Positions 8,731 through 18,711 are shown, counted from the stretch's first letter. The stretch is 64,000 bases of DNA from Myxacorys almedinensis A (GCF_010091945.1 NZ_WVIE01000009.1:62001-126000); one strand, 5' to 3'. A program made the numbers and translations. The notes: generated from the letters alone by a model not told the origin.

Positions 8731-9844
8731 ATGGATACCGTAGACCTAAAACGTGATGTAGAACTGTTGTCTTCGCGCCTGGGTAAAACCCAGGACTATC
8801 TTTGACGTTCCTGCTCTGAGTGCCAAAATTCAAGATCTAGAGCAAATTGCGTCGCAACCCGACTTTTGGGAAGATCAAGCGAAAGCTCAGCAGTCGCTTC
8901 AAGAATTAAACGACTACAAATCCCACCTTCAGCAGTTTGATCAATGGAAAGCCTACTTAGCTGACGCCGAAGCAACGCTAGAACTGCTTGAGCTAGAAAT
9001 GGATCAGTCGTTGCTTGAAGAAGCCGAAGCAAAAACCGATCAGTTGAAACATGAGCTTGATCAGTGGGAGCTTCAGCAAATGCTGTCAGGACCGTATGAT
9101 ACGAAGGGAGCCATTCTCACGATTAATGCTGGAGCAGGCGGAACAGATGCCCAAGACTGGGCAGAGATGCTGATGCGAATGTATACCCGATGGGGCGAAG
9201 CTCATCGGTACAGAGTCCATTTGATGGAGCTATCTGAAGGGGACGAGGCAGGCGTGAAGTCAGCCACTCTGGAAATTGAGGGTCGATATGCCTATGGCTA
9301 TTTGAAATCTGAGAAAGGAACGCATCGCCTAGTGCGGATTTCTCCTTTTAATGCCAACGGCAAGCGCCAAACGAGTTTTGCAGGCGTTGAAGTCATGCCG
9401 ATGATCGACACCTCGGTGCAGCTAGACATTCCAGACAAGGATTTGGAGATTACGACGACGCGAGCCGGGGGCAAGGGAGGGCAGAACGTTAACAAAGTAG
9501 AAACGGCAGTGCGAATTGTGCATATCCCGACTGGGCTAGCGGTGAGATGTACGGAGGAGCGATCGCAGCTTCAAAACAAAGAAAAAGCGTTGGCACTGTT
9601 GAAAGCGAGGTTGCTGGTAATTGCCCAAGAGCAACGCGCCAAAGAAATCGCGGATATTCGAGGCGATATTGTAGAGGCAGCGTGGGGCACCCAGATTCGC
9701 AACTATGTTTTTCACCCTTACCAATTGGTCAAAGATTTGCGAACCAACCTTGAAACAACGGCGGTTCAGGATGTGATGAATGGAGAATTGGATGGGTTTA
9801 TTGAATCGTATTTGCGCCAAGAGAACCAACTCGTTGAGGCATGA
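8731..9844 (+). CDS. prfB: Peptide chain release factor 2, expressed by programmed +1 frameshift
   Basis: Release factor 2 recognises UGA/UAA stop codons and triggers peptidyl-tRNA hydrolysis. The reading frame is 8731-8802 joined to 8804-9844, about 370 residues in all. It begins [19 protein letters not shown], reaches an in-frame UGA as codon 25 (8803-8805), and continues in the +1 frame as [16 protein letters not shown]. The slippery context TATCTTTGAC matches the classic prfB site. The catalytic GGQ loop ([18 protein letters not shown]) and the RF2-type SPF tripeptide ([15 protein letters not shown]) are intact. Efficient UGA decoding by RF2 gives termination and little RF2; low RF2 favours frameshifting, which autoregulates the level. 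Confidence 0.95.
8791..8806 (+). promoter_or_regulatory. prfB: Programmed +1 frameshift site of prfB
   Basis: The bases CAGGACTATCTTTGAC hold the CUU-UGA slip codons (8800-8805). The internal Shine-Dalgarno-like element seen as AGGGGG in Escherichia coli is here reduced to AGGA at 8792-8795, one base before the TAT codon. That suggests weaker stimulation or a different spacing optimum. Confidence 0.9.
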
Positions 9845-9932
9845 TTTGGTGGGGTACTATCTTGCCTAGCAACCGTGCCTTAGCGTAGTTCCTGAGCAAG
9901 ACGTTGAATTTTGAGACAGCGAACGTTGGTCA

Positions 9933-10835
9933 TCAATCCAAGTTGCGCCCGGTCAATTCTACAAAAATGTCTTCTAAATTAGAGGGTCGGGTCATCATTC
10001 CCGTTTTATCTGGCTGTTGATCGAGATAGGCATTTGCGGCATCTAGTGTGGGAAAAAATTGATAGTCCCAGCGATCGCTCGGTGCATTTCCAGACGAACT
10101 GCTATATTGCTTGACGACTAGCCCTTCGCCATGTTTTTGTCGCAAATCTTGCAGCGTTCCCAGCGCGATCAGTTTTCCGCCATCCATAATGCCGATGCGA
10201 TTAGCGCTTTGCGCAACTCCGAAGGAACCGCACAGATATTCCACTTCATCCATATAATGCGTTGTCAATAACATCGTCATGCCTTGCTTGTTGAGATCCC
10301 GAAGGATTTCCCACAACCGGCGACGAGTTTGGGGATCAAGCCCCACGGTGGGTTCATCAAGAAACAGAATGTCTGGCTGGTGTAATAATGCTCTCGCAAT
10401 TTGCAAGCGCCGTTTCATTCCGCCCGATAACGTTTTGGCAGGGGCATCCCGGCGATCGCTCAACTCGACGTACGTGAGCCACCGATCGATCTCGTTCTGG
10501 CGGCGTGCCTTGGGAAGGTGATGCAGCCGACCGTGATATTCCATGTTTTCCCACACCGTCAGGTCGCTATCGATGCTCACCGCTTGCAGCACCACACCGA
10601 TCCGTTGTTTCACCCGCGATCGCTGACGCATCACATCAAATCCTGCCACCTGAATGACACCATCAGATGGTTTCGTTAGCGTGGTCAGCATCCGAATCGT
10701 GGTGGATTTGCCTGCCCCGTTTGGCCCTAATAACCCAAACATCTCCCCAGTCTGAATCTCAAACGAGAGACCATTCACCACTGGAACCGTTCCGTAAACT
10801 TTGTGAACGTTTTGAAGCGAAACCGCGACTGTCAT
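9933..10835 (-). CDS. ABC transporter ATP-binding protein, DrrA/CcmA-like
   Basis: This nucleotide-binding subunit of 300 residues belongs to the drug-resistance (DrrA) or ABC-2 class. It has Walker A (GLLGPNGAGKSTT), the ABC signature (LSGGMKRRLQIARAL), Walker B (DILFLDEPTVGLDP) and the H-loop (LLTTHYMDEVEYL). The C-terminal 70 residues carry the DUF4162-like tail ending LEDIFVELTGRNLD, typical of DrrA proteins. Such ATPases pair with an ABC-2 permease, but no permease lies next to it: prfB is convergent on one side and an S9 peptidase gene follows about 110 bp upstream. The substrate cannot be inferred. Confidence 0.88.
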   Translation of the reverse strand: MTVAVSLQNVHKVYGTVPVVNGLSFEIQTGEMFGLLGPNGAGKSTTIRMLTTLTKPSDGVIQVAGFDVMRQRSRVKQRIGVVLQAVSIDSDLTVWENMEYHGRLHHLPKARRQNEIDRWLTYVELSDRRDAPAKTLSGGMKRRLQIARALLHQPDILFLDEPTVGLDPQTRRRLWEILRDLNKQGMTMLLTTHYMDEVEYLCGSFGVAQSANRIGIMDGGKLIALGTLQDLRQKHGEGLVVKQYSSSSGNAPSDRWDYQFFPTLDAANAYLDQQPDKTGMMTRPSNLEDIFVELTGRNLD

Positions 10836-10945
10836 TAATTCTGAAATTCTGAGCGTTAAATGTAACCTTCTTTAACAGTATCGCAAACAGCATCGCAGTC
10901 GCGGTATTTCAGGTTGATCGATCCCAAGATTTAGAGGCTCAAGAT

Positions 10946-12904
10946 TTAGAGGTTTGCGATCGCAACAGGGCTAATCGCTTCAGCAGGCTGATAGCCGAAC
11001 ACCTGTGCATAAAAATAAAACTCCCCATCTAGGGCACGCTTAATATTCTCCGCTTTACGAAACCCGTGCTGCTCCCCCTCAAACAGAACATAGGAAACGG
11101 GCAAACCCTTCTCCCTGAGCGCATCAACCATCATTTCTGCCTGGTTGGGCGGCACAATTTTATCTTCGTCGCCTTGGAAGAAAATTACCGGACACGACAA
11201 TTGATCCAGGGCATTGATCGGCGATCGCTGGTCATACAGTTCCTTTTCTGCTGGATATTCGCCAATTAATTTATCTAAATATCGCGATTCAAACTTGTGG
11301 GTGTCTTCGGCTAGGGCTTTGAGATCGCTCACCCCGTAGTAGCTTGCACCCGCCTTGAAGGTGTCTCGAAACGTCAACGCACACAACGTTGTATACCCGC
11401 CCGCACTGCCGCCTGCAATCACCAAGCGATCGCCATCCACTTTTCCTTGAGACGCCAGATAGAGCGCACCATTGGCACAATCATCCACATCTACGATGCC
11501 CCACTGTCTGTTCAGTCGTTCGCGATAGGCTCGCCCATACCCGGTGCTACCGCCATAATTCACATCTAGGAAAGCAAAGCCGCGGCTCGTCCAATACTGA
11601 ATACTGAGGCTAAGTGCCGCCGAGGTTGCAGCAGTCGGCCCACCGTGGCTCTTGACCAGCATCGGAGGACGCTCTTTATCGGGTGCAGTGTAGTCCTGAT
11701 TTTTGGGCGCGTAGTATAGCGCGTGGGCGCTCAGCCCATTCTCTGTGGGAAACTCGATCGCTTCGGGAGCCGAAAGATAACCGGGATCGATTTTTAGCTC
11801 GTTGGCACGACGGAGAACTTCAAGATGGTGTGTGGCAAGATCGAGCCGAACGATCGCACTGGCTTCGGTCGGAGACCCACCCACAAACACAGCATGGTGT
11901 GCATTAACTTGCAGCCCTGCGATGCTCGTATAGGGCGTTGAAATCGGGGTTAATTCGAGACTGGTGAGATCGAGACTTGCCAACTGGCTCATGCCATTTT
12001 GGCTATAGGTGCAAATCAAGCGATGGGCTGCCCCCGTCTCTGTAGGAGGGCAATCGACAAAACCATAGGTAGACATGCCAAACACCCACAACGGCAACCC
12101 AAACTCCGCCTCTTTGGGGCAGAGGGGTTCAGTCGTGTCTTCGCTTGGGTGCCAGCGATAAAGATTCCACCAATTGGTGCGATCGCTGACAAAATATAAG
12201 GTGCCATCGGGCGACCATTGGGGCTGAAAAATAGATTCTGTCTCACCGCCTGCAATGTTTCGAGGATCTGCGATCGCTCCATCTGCCTCTACTGTGCCAA
12301 CCCAAAGCTCTGTCCCGTCCCACGGCATGTTGGGATGATTCCAAGCAATCCACGACAATGTAGACCCATCTGGACTGAGGCGCGGAAACGCATAAAAGTC
12401 GCTCCCTGAAACAATCACCCGTTGATTGCCATCTTTTACGGAAATGCTGACGATTGTGTTAATAGGTTCTCGATCGGCGATCGTATGGTCTTCGCAAACG
12501 CAAATTAAATGCTGGCGAGCAGAATCTAAAACAGCATCGGCATAGCGCAACGATTGCTCGGGTGTAAAAGGAACAGGCGCATCGCCCATCGTTTGATAAT
12601 AAAGTCGTTGATCAGAGAAATTGGCAAAATAGACAACCCCATCAACAACGCTAAATGCACCGCCGCCGTACTCATGAACGCGAGTCCGAGCATTAAACGG
12701 AGCGGGGATCACATCGCTAATCTGACCGTCAGGCATTCTGCGGACAATTACACTTCGTCCGCCTTCTGTTGGGCGCGATTCACTCCAATAAATCGCTTGA
12801 TCATCTAATTGAATCTGCCCCAGCCCAATCGAACCTGCAACGATCAGATCCGATGTGATCGGCGACTTCCAAGCGCCATAGGGAGCAACTTTTACACTAG
12901 ACAT
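10946..12904 (-). CDS. S9 family serine peptidase (prolyl oligopeptidase / acylaminoacyl-peptidase type)
   Basis: This large peptidase of about 652 residues has an N-terminal beta-propeller-like half (WD40-like strands, for example [16 protein letters not shown] and [19 protein letters not shown]) and a C-terminal alpha/beta-hydrolase domain. The catalytic triad is visible: Ser in [13 protein letters not shown], Asp in [11 protein letters not shown], and His in [13 protein letters not shown]. It probably cleaves short peptides in the cytoplasm, as no signal peptide is seen. I prefer the second ATG at 12904 because GGAG lies about seven bases upstream of it; an ATG six bases earlier is too close to that site. 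Confidence 0.9.
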   Translation of the reverse strand: MSSVKVAPYGAWKSPITSDLIVAGSIGLGQIQLDDQAIYWSESRPTEGGRSVIVRRMPDGQISDVIPAPFNARTRVHEYGGGAFSVVDGVVYFANFSDQRLYYQTMGDAPVPFTPEQSLRYADAVLDSARQHLICVCEDHTIADREPINTIVSISVKDGNQRVIVSGSDFYAFPRLSPDGSTLSWIAWNHPNMPWDGTELWVGTVEADGAIADPRNIAGGETESIFQPQWSPDGTLYFVSDRTNWWNLYRWHPSEDTTEPLCPKEAEFGLPLWVFGMSTYGFVDCPPTETGAAHRLICTYSQNGMSQLASLDLTSLELTPISTPYTSIAGLQVNAHHAVFVGGSPTEASAIVRLDLATHHLEVLRRANELKIDPGYLSAPEAIEFPTENGLSAHALYYAPKNQDYTAPDKERPPMLVKSHGGPTAATSAALSLSIQYWTSRGFAFLDVNYGGSTGYGRAYRERLNRQWGIVDVDDCANGALYLASQGKVDGDRLVIAGGSAGGYTTLCALTFRDTFKAGASYYGVSDLKALAEDTHKFESRYLDKLIGEYPAEKELYDQRSPINALDQLSCPVIFFQGDEDKIVPPNQAEMMVDALREKGLPVSYVLFEGEQHGFRKAENIKRALDGEFYFYAQVFGYQPAEAISPVAIANL

Positions 12905-13203
12905 GAGCATTCTCCAACAAAATAGTAAATGTAGAAAATAGCAGGGCAGAAACCAATCGTAAACAGCAGTCTTTTAGCATAGTTTAGATGTTGTTTTTTA
13001 ATGATTTCAGCTTCCCAAAATCGCATCCTACCTCGAAAAATCGTGTTACAGTTGAGATACAGAGATGAAGATCGGTTTATACGTTTGTTTTTCTGAAGAC
13101 TCTCACGTTTAGTTCCATCTAGGCTGACTGGTTGGTTTTTCTCAAGGCAGGCTTTTCCAAGATCTCCCATCTCTACACTTTCTGGTTCTGGAGATTCATT
13201 TCA

Positions 13204-13515
13204 ATGTCGATTTACGTAGGTAATCTCTCTTATGAGGTTACGCAAGATGATTTGACCGCTATTTTCGCAGAATATGGTTCGGTCAAGCGGGTTCAGCTTC
13301 CCATGGATCGGGAGACAGGTCGGGTTCGTGGTTTTGGGTTTGTGGAAATGTCATCAGATGACGAAGAAGCAGCCGCGATCGAAGCCCTAGATGGTGCAGA
13401 ATGGATGGGTCGCGATATGCGAGTCAACAAGGCGAAGCCTCGTGAAGACAATCGGAGTGGTGGTGGAAATCGTGGGGGCGGCGGGGGTCGCGCCGGATAT
13501 TCTTCTCGCTTCTAA
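13204..13515 (+). CDS. RRM-type glycine-rich RNA-binding protein (Rbp)
   Basis: The 103-residue protein has one RNA recognition motif with RNP2 (IYVGNLSY, residues 3-10) and RNP1 (RGFGFVEM, near residue 45), then a glycine/arginine-rich tail (NRGGGGGRAGYSSRF). Cyanobacterial Rbp proteins of this type bind single-stranded RNA. Many are cold-induced, and some help localise mRNA of photosynthetic proteins to thylakoids. The gene has nearly 300 bp of upstream non-coding DNA, room for a long leader as in cold-regulated rbp genes, and is followed by a clear terminator. The ATG at 13204 directly precedes the RRM; upstream in-frame codons do not match the family. Confidence 0.92.
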   Translation: MSIYVGNLSYEVTQDDLTAIFAEYGSVKRVQLPMDRETGRVRGFGFVEMSSDDEEAAAIEALDGAEWMGRDMRVNKAKPREDNRSGGGNRGGGGGRAGYSSRF

Positions 13516-13535
13516 AAGTTTTTGACGCACATTGG

Positions 13536-13583
13536 AGTTGTCCTGGTTTAGGTTAGTTATTCCTAGGCTGGGACAACTTTTTT
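13536..13583 (+). terminator. Rho-independent terminator after the rbp gene
   Basis: AGTTGTCC at 13536-13543 pairs with GGACAACT at 13571-13578, with an inner AGG/CCT pairing possible, and the stem is followed by a run of T to 13583. It lies 20 bp after the rbp stop codon. Confidence 0.75.
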
Positions 13584-13603
13584 GATTGATATCTGAAGCC
13601 AGC

Positions 13604-13900
13604 ATGAGAGCGCGAATAGAAGACGATATTTTGTTTTTGCATCATGAAGATGTCCCGCCCTATAAAAAGGGGGGATCGGTGGTGCGGAATAGTTATTTTT
13701 GGGCATTGAAAGCGATCGCAGGACGAGCCAGCCGAGGGCGCGATTGGGAGTATGAACCGGAAGTATGGTTTGCGTTAAACCGAATGTTGTTGTCGTTTGC
13801 AGAGTCGGGCTATTTGGGTTTGTCAGAAACGCAGTTGGAGTTTTTGCCTGATACAGGAGAAATTCCAGATGTGCTGCGATCGGTATCGACTTGGTTATAG
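13604..13900 (+). CDS. Hypothetical protein, about 98 residues
   Basis: I do not recognise this protein. From the ATG at 13604 it reads MRARIEDDILFLHHEDVPPY, then a basic central helix (YFWALKAIAGRASRGRDW) and an acidic, hydrophobic C-terminus (SETQLEFLPDTGEIPDVLRS). The mixed charge pattern and lack of membrane segments suggest a soluble cytosolic protein. It starts just after the rbp terminator and would need its own promoter. An in-frame TTG at 13586 overlaps the terminator and is less likely. Convergent polA follows 65 bp downstream. Codon use is similar to that of neighbouring genes, so I think it is real. Confidence 0.55.
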   Translation: MRARIEDDILFLHHEDVPPYKKGGSVVRNSYFWALKAIAGRASRGRDWEYEPEVWFALNRMLLSFAESGYLGLSETQLEFLPDTGEIPDVLRSVSTWL

Positions 13901-13965
13901 ACAAAAGGTGATAGATACATAGGAAAACATCCATACTTTGATCTGACGAATAGTTCTCGTATGAC

Positions 13966-16902
13966 CTATTTTGTCTCCATCCAATTTTGTCCTGAATTAA
14001 CTTCTACTAATAACGGGACGCTGAGCTTAACTGCATTTTCCATGGTGGTTTTAATCTGCGATCGCAGATCTTCCAACCTATCGGGATGCACTTCAAACAC
14101 AAGTTCATCATGCACTTGCAGCAATAATCGTGCCGGATAATCTTTTAGAAGTTCATGTAATTGCACCATTGCAATCTTAATAATATCGGCGCTTGATCCC
14201 TGAATTGGGGCGTTGGCAGCCGCCCGTAGCAAACCGGCATCAAACTGATCGCGCAGTTTCAATTGATCAAGTTGAATGTCATCAGGATTCTTGCCCTGCA
14301 TCCGTTGTAGCGATTCGCTATTAAACCTAAAATAGCGCCGACGACCTTTGATAGTTTCAACATACCCTTTTGCGATCGCGTCTCGCTGCATTTGTTGGAG
14401 GTAATTAAACACGCGAGGATAGCGCTCGTTAAATCGCTCAATAAACAATTTTGCTTCGGTAGGTCTGACGCCAGATTCGCGGGCAAATCGCTGGGCACCC
14501 ATGCCATAAATGACACCGAAATTGATAATTTTTGCCAAGCGACGCTCTTCAGAGGAAATATCCTCTTTTTCTAGCAATAATTTTGCAGTTAAGGTGTGGA
14601 TATCTTCATTCTTTTGGTAGGTTTCTAATAGAATGGGTTCTTGACTAAGGTGGGCAAGAATGCGTAATTCGATCTGCGAATAATCTGCCGCAATCATACA
14701 CCAGCCTTCTTCAGGAATAAAAGCTTTACGAATTTGCCGACTAAAGGCGGTGCGAATGGGGATATTTTGCAAGTTTGGGTCAGAAGATGATAGCCGACCC
14801 GTCGATGTAATGGCTTGGTTAAAGTCAGTATGCACCCGATGGGTTTTGGGATGAATCAGTTTTGGCAGGGCATCTACATAGGTGGATTTGAGTTTAGATA
14901 ACGTGCGATATTCTACGATCGCATCCACAACCGGATGATCGCCTTGAAGCTTTTCTAAAACAGCCGCATCGGTGGAATAGCCTGTTTTAGTTTTACGAGA
15001 TTTTCTCTGATCCAAGCCTAATTTATCAAAGAAAAGTTCACTCAGTTGTTTAGGAGAACCCAGACTAAATTTTCCCCCCGCCGATTCGTAGGCACTCTGT
15101 TCGATCACTGCGAGATCTTTTTCTAGCCTCACCGAAAATTCTTTTAGGTAGTCTTGATCAATGCGGACTCCGGTTGCCTCGATTTCTGCTAAAACAGGCT
15201 CAAGCGGCAGTTCCACCTCAAGCAGTAGCTGATGCAGTTGGGGGGTCGGCTCAAGGTCTAAGCGCAACTTCGGCACCAAGTTGTAAGTTGTGTAGGCATC
15301 CATGCCGCAATAATCTGCCACTTTTGGAATCGAGATATCTGCGATCGTGCTGCCCTTGGGTACTAAATCGGTATATTCCAGCGCCCGAATGCCCAGATAG
15401 CGATAGCCCATGTCACTTAGTTTGTGGCTCGCTTCAGGATTGAGCACATAACTTGCCAGCATCGTATCGAATACAACACCAGCTAAATGAATGCCTTGAA
15501 AGCGCAAAATCAAGCGATCGAATTTAGCGTTCTGCAAGGCTTTAGGATAGTTGGCACTTTCGAGAATAGGTTTCAGCGCCTGGAGCGTTGCCTTTTTATC
15601 GAGGTTTGTACCGCTCTTGTGGGTCAGAGGAATGTAGGCAACTTCGTCAACGGCTGACCCCCAACAGCAGCCGATGCCTACTAGATCAGCATCAAGAGGA
15701 TTAAGAGAATTTGTCTCGGTGTCCCAGGCGACAGGCGTTTCTACCCTGGTGTGCGTTAATAAAATCTGGATCAGATCGGCGAGTTTTTCCGGCGTATCAA
15801 TGATTTGAGGTGCGATCGCAACTGGCGTAAATGCTTCTGCGTTTTCTGTATCTTCTGCACTAAAAAACCAGAGATCGTCACTTTCATACTGAATGAGAGG
15901 CGTTCCAGTTTCCGATGCCGCTTGCGTTGTGCCTTCTGTTTCAGAAAGTTCGGCATCAGGTTCACCACCGAGTTGCCGTTGCCATTTCTGCACCTTACCT
16001 AAAAACGATTTAAATTCTAATCGCTCGATCAGGGGCATCACGACTGCTTGATCAAAACCCTGAAGTTTGCAGGCTTCAATTTCTAAATCCAAGGGCACGT
16101 TTAAATGAATTTGTGCCATCCATTGTGAATGCCGTGCATCATCGTGTCCAGTTTCTAGTTTCTTTTTAACGGCACCTTTGATCTCGTCAATGTGTTGATA
16201 AATGTTTTCCAACGAGCCATAGGTGGTTAACAATTGCACCGCCGTTTTCTCGCCAATCCCTTTTACACCTGGAATGTTATCCGAAGGATCACCACATAGC
16301 GCCTTAAAATCAACCACTTGAGAGGGCAATACGCCCAGCTTTGCTCTTACTTCTTCAACGCCAAACTCTTTGGGCGGCGGTGTTCCCTTGCCGTAGGTTG
16401 TACTCATGTACAGGATTTTCACCTGTTCATCGGGATCGACTAGCTGAAACAGATCGCGATCGCCGCTCAAAATCTTGACTTCAAACCCGGCTTGGCTTGC
16501 CTGCCGTGCCAGTGTGCCAATCACATCGTCTGCTTCATATCCTGGCAAAACGACAATGGGCAAATTCATCGCCGTTAGCAACTCCTGAAGATTGTCTAGA
16601 TCGGGCATGAAATCTTCGGGCGTTTCTGGGCGACCCGCTTTGTAGGTGTCGTCAGCATCATGGCGAAAGGTTGCGCCCCCTAAATCAAACGCGATCGCAA
16701 GATAATTGGGTTTCTCTGCTTCAACCGTTTCTAGTAGCGCCTTGAGAAAGCCGTAAGAAACACTAGTTGGGATACCGTTCGAGGTTCGCAGCCCACCATC
16801 GCGCCCTTTGGCAAACGCAAAGTAGGAGCGGAATGCCAAAGAGTGACCATCGACGAGAACAATTTTGTGGGGCTTGACAGATGTTGCGCTCAAAGTAGAC
16901 AA
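13966..16902 (-). CDS. polA: DNA polymerase I
   Basis: This full-length PolA has 978 residues. The N-terminal 5'-3' exonuclease/flap domain (from DGHSLAFRSYFAF through the helix-hairpin-helix GIGEKTAVQLL) takes up about the first 300 residues. The central 3'-5' exonuclease domain keeps the metal-binding motif VAWDTETNSLNPLDADLVG, so proofreading is probably active. The polymerase domain shows motif A (IAADYSQIELRILAHLS), motif B (RRLAKIINFGVIYGMG) and motif C (LLLQVHDELVFEV). It fills gaps after RNA-primer removal and in excision repair. A linker of about 60 acidic, low-complexity residues (around 315-375) separates the nuclease from the exonuclease domain. Confidence 0.97.
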   Translation of the reverse strand: MSTLSATSVKPHKIVLVDGHSLAFRSYFAFAKGRDGGLRTSNGIPTSVSYGFLKALLETVEAEKPNYLAIAFDLGGATFRHDADDTYKAGRPETPEDFMPDLDNLQELLTAMNLPIVVLPGYEADDVIGTLARQASQAGFEVKILSGDRDLFQLVDPDEQVKILYMSTTYGKGTPPPKEFGVEEVRAKLGVLPSQVVDFKALCGDPSDNIPGVKGIGEKTAVQLLTTYGSLENIYQHIDEIKGAVKKKLETGHDDARHSQWMAQIHLNVPLDLEIEACKLQGFDQAVVMPLIERLEFKSFLGKVQKWQRQLGGEPDAELSETEGTTQAASETGTPLIQYESDDLWFFSAEDTENAEAFTPVAIAPQIIDTPEKLADLIQILLTHTRVETPVAWDTETNSLNPLDADLVGIGCCWGSAVDEVAYIPLTHKSGTNLDKKATLQALKPILESANYPKALQNAKFDRLILRFQGIHLAGVVFDTMLASYVLNPEASHKLSDMGYRYLGIRALEYTDLVPKGSTIADISIPKVADYCGMDAYTTYNLVPKLRLDLEPTPQLHQLLLEVELPLEPVLAEIEATGVRIDQDYLKEFSVRLEKDLAVIEQSAYESAGGKFSLGSPKQLSELFFDKLGLDQRKSRKTKTGYSTDAAVLEKLQGDHPVVDAIVEYRTLSKLKSTYVDALPKLIHPKTHRVHTDFNQAITSTGRLSSSDPNLQNIPIRTAFSRQIRKAFIPEEGWCMIAADYSQIELRILAHLSQEPILLETYQKNEDIHTLTAKLLLEKEDISSEERRLAKIINFGVIYGMGAQRFARESGVRPTEAKLFIERFNERYPRVFNYLQQMQRDAIAKGYVETIKGRRRYFRFNSESLQRMQGKNPDDIQLDQLKLRDQFDAGLLRAAANAPIQGSSADIIKIAMVQLHELLKDYPARLLLQVHDELVFEVHPDRLEDLRSQIKTTMENAVKLSVPLLVEVNSGQNWMETK

Positions 16903-16990
16903 GCTTGAAAGGGACAGGCTTCTATTTTAGCGGGGGATAGGACGGAAGCAACGCCTGGGACGATCCGATGGGATTGTATCAGGGCGATCG

Positions 16991-17374
16991 AAAAAGCACT
17001 ATGATGAAGCATTTTTTGCTTACGTTGATCGCTCAGAAGCCGAAGCCAACTGGATCGAACTTCCCTCCGTTGAGTCAATCGAAGACCTCCAAAATTTCCC
17101 CGAATTCTTCAGAAAGCTTGATCCAGGCATAGAAAAATAAACAGATTCAATCCTGAATTTCCGAAAAAATGGTGAACCAAAGTTCGTAGTACTGCCCTAA
17201 TTGAGCCAACCCAAAAGGCTCGCGATCGTTACTTAAATGCGCGCTCTTCTAGCCCGACCCAGAGAACCCACGCTTGGCGATGAAGAAATTGCTGCAACAC
17301 GCGAACAGTGTTTGGTGGAGAAATACTTAACGTTACTAGGGTTTGCTTTGAATCTGACTCGGACAATCGTTTAA
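16991..17374 (+). pseudogene. Decayed coding patch with fragments of two or three small genes
   Basis: Upstream of polA three coding-like but truncated frames lie in line. Bases 16991-17140 encode the tail KKHYDEAFFAYVDRSEAEAN ... LDPGIEK and stop, with no start. Bases 17144-17200 encode SILNFRKNGEPKFVVLP and stop, which resembles the end of a Phd-like antitoxin N-terminal domain. Bases 17237-17374 encode a 45-residue frame starting MRALLARPREPTLGDEEIAA, with no strong ribosome-binding site. I cannot name the parent genes. The pattern suggests a degenerated accessory or toxin-antitoxin locus, but each piece is short and could be chance. Confidence 0.35.
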
Positions 17375-17574
17375 TCTTCGTCTAGTTTGTCGGCTCTAAG
17401 ATATCCGGGTTCGTTTAGCATTTCCGGGGTCACTGCCGGATTTTCAACAATTTCTCTAGGATCACCCTCATAGCCACCACGAGTGACTAAATCCATCGGA
17501 TCGACCGTTTCTTGTTCGGGTTTTGCGTCGTGTTTCTTATTTTCGGCAGGACGACGATCGGCAGGTTCGGGCAT
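17371..17574 (-). CDS. Small acidic hypothetical protein
   Basis: This 67-residue, very hydrophilic protein (MPEPADRRPAENKKHDAKPE at its start) ends with a more ordered acidic part, PAVTPEMLNEPGYLRADKLDED. It has no membrane segment and no recognised domain; composition suggests an intrinsically disordered N-terminus. The ATG at 17574 has the sequence GAGGACTTCCC upstream on the coding strand, a reasonable ribosome-binding site. Its stop abuts the end of the decayed frame on the opposite strand. Function unknown. Confidence 0.5.
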   Translation of the reverse strand: MPEPADRRPAENKKHDAKPEQETVDPMDLVTRGGYEGDPREIVENPAVTPEMLNEPGYLRADKLDED

Positions 17575-17693
17575 GGGAAGTCCTCAATAGCTCACCTGAC
17601 AATGTTAGAGGAGCGATCGCAGAAAAAAGCCTCTCTCAAGGCTGAAAAATGGGCAACCCAAGCCTAGACGATTCTTACCAATTTTATACAGTT

Positions 17694-18479
17694 TTATATC
17701 TCTGATCCCAGCACCGACGGCTCTAACCACGGCGGGACATAATGGCTTGACTTTCGCAATTCTCGATCCAACGGTTTATAGTTGGCGTCTTTCGCTTGCA
17801 CCAATCCCCAAAAGTTTGCAGAATGATTGAGATGAACGGTGTGACACAACTCATGAATAAACACGTAGCGCACTAAGGGGGGAGGCAGAAAGAGCAGCTT
17901 GTAATTGAGGCTAATGTTTCGGCTCTGAGAGCAGCTTGCCCACAGTGTTTTCTGTCCGCGAATTGCTGCTTTGTGAAAGGGCAACGCCACCTCTTCGCTG
18001 ACCGACCAAAGCCATGGCACAAGCCGCTGGTAGGCTTTGCGGATCAACCACTGCTGCAACAGCGATTTGCAGGCGTCTTCGTTCTGCGTATTGCCTCGTA
18101 AAATAAGTTTCGTCTTATCTTTTTCGGTCAGGGTTAACCGAGTGGTTGCTGTGGCGCAATATTCGACTTGCCATATCTGATCGATCGATCGCAGATTTAG
18201 CTGCGTGGGTAAGCCATGAGAATGCTCTAGCGCTAGCTGTTGGCGCTGTTCTTCGAGCCGCTCAATGGTGCGCTCGATCCAACTTTGCTTGTTGTGCAAA
18301 ATCTCCGGAATCCGGCTGCGATCGAAGCCTTTCGGAACGATGACCTCTAGCCCGCCTTGCACAGACATCTTGAGGCTCACGTGTTTTGCCTTGGGGCTTT
18401 CGCGAATTCGGTATTGTGGAAATTCCACAAGCTGACTTTTGATCAGTTTTGACTCAACCATGTGAGATGGGGTGGGCAA
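17694..18479 (-). CDS. YgjP-like (DUF45) zinc metallopeptidase
   Basis: The product of 261 residues belongs to the M48-related YgjP/DUF45 family. The zinc site HELCHTVHLNHS (HExxH followed by a third ligand region) sits near residue 200, after the family motif TLWASCSQSRNISLNYKL. The N-terminal part (VSLKMSVQGGLEVIVPKGF) is the usual beta-rich region. The family is related to SprT-like proteases; members often occur with restriction systems or alone, and substrates are unknown. No signal peptide is seen, so it is cytoplasmic. It is a stand-alone minus-strand gene. Confidence 0.85.
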   Translation of the reverse strand: MPTPSHMVESKLIKSQLVEFPQYRIRESPKAKHVSLKMSVQGGLEVIVPKGFDRSRIPEILHNKQSWIERTIERLEEQRQQLALEHSHGLPTQLNLRSIDQIWQVEYCATATTRLTLTEKDKTKLILRGNTQNEDACKSLLQQWLIRKAYQRLVPWLWSVSEEVALPFHKAAIRGQKTLWASCSQSRNISLNYKLLFLPPPLVRYVFIHELCHTVHLNHSANFWGLVQAKDANYKPLDRELRKSSHYVPPWLEPSVLGSEI

Positions 18480-18660
18480 TGCCTAATCAGTAGTCTATCG
18501 TACTGCACCGATTCTGAAAATCAAGATCCGCCAGACGACGGTGATTTTGTGGTGGGTTCCTCGCAACTTTAGAAGGCTAGACCAACGGGATGGGATGGTG
18601 AGATGGGGTAGCATCTTCATCTACCCTCTCATACCAAATTGATTTTTCACGGCGACAGAT

Positions 18661-18708
18661 CCTCTACCCTCTCACACCTCTACCCTCTCACTCCTCTACC
18701 TTCTACTA
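18661..18708. repeat. Pyrimidine-rich imperfect tandem repeat
   Basis: The element CCTCTACCCTCTCAC recurs about three times with variations (18661-18708), and a related copy, TCTACCCTCTCATACC, lies at 18620-18635. The array is strongly C/T biased and sits immediately downstream of the dnaB stop codon. Confidence 0.55.
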
Positions 18709-18711
18709 GGC

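Noticed and set aside
12892-13170. 92-codon minus-strand frame upstream of the S9 peptidase
   Set aside because: Rich in Cys, Arg and Phe without a family pattern, and it overlaps the start of the peptidase gene and the leader of the rbp gene.
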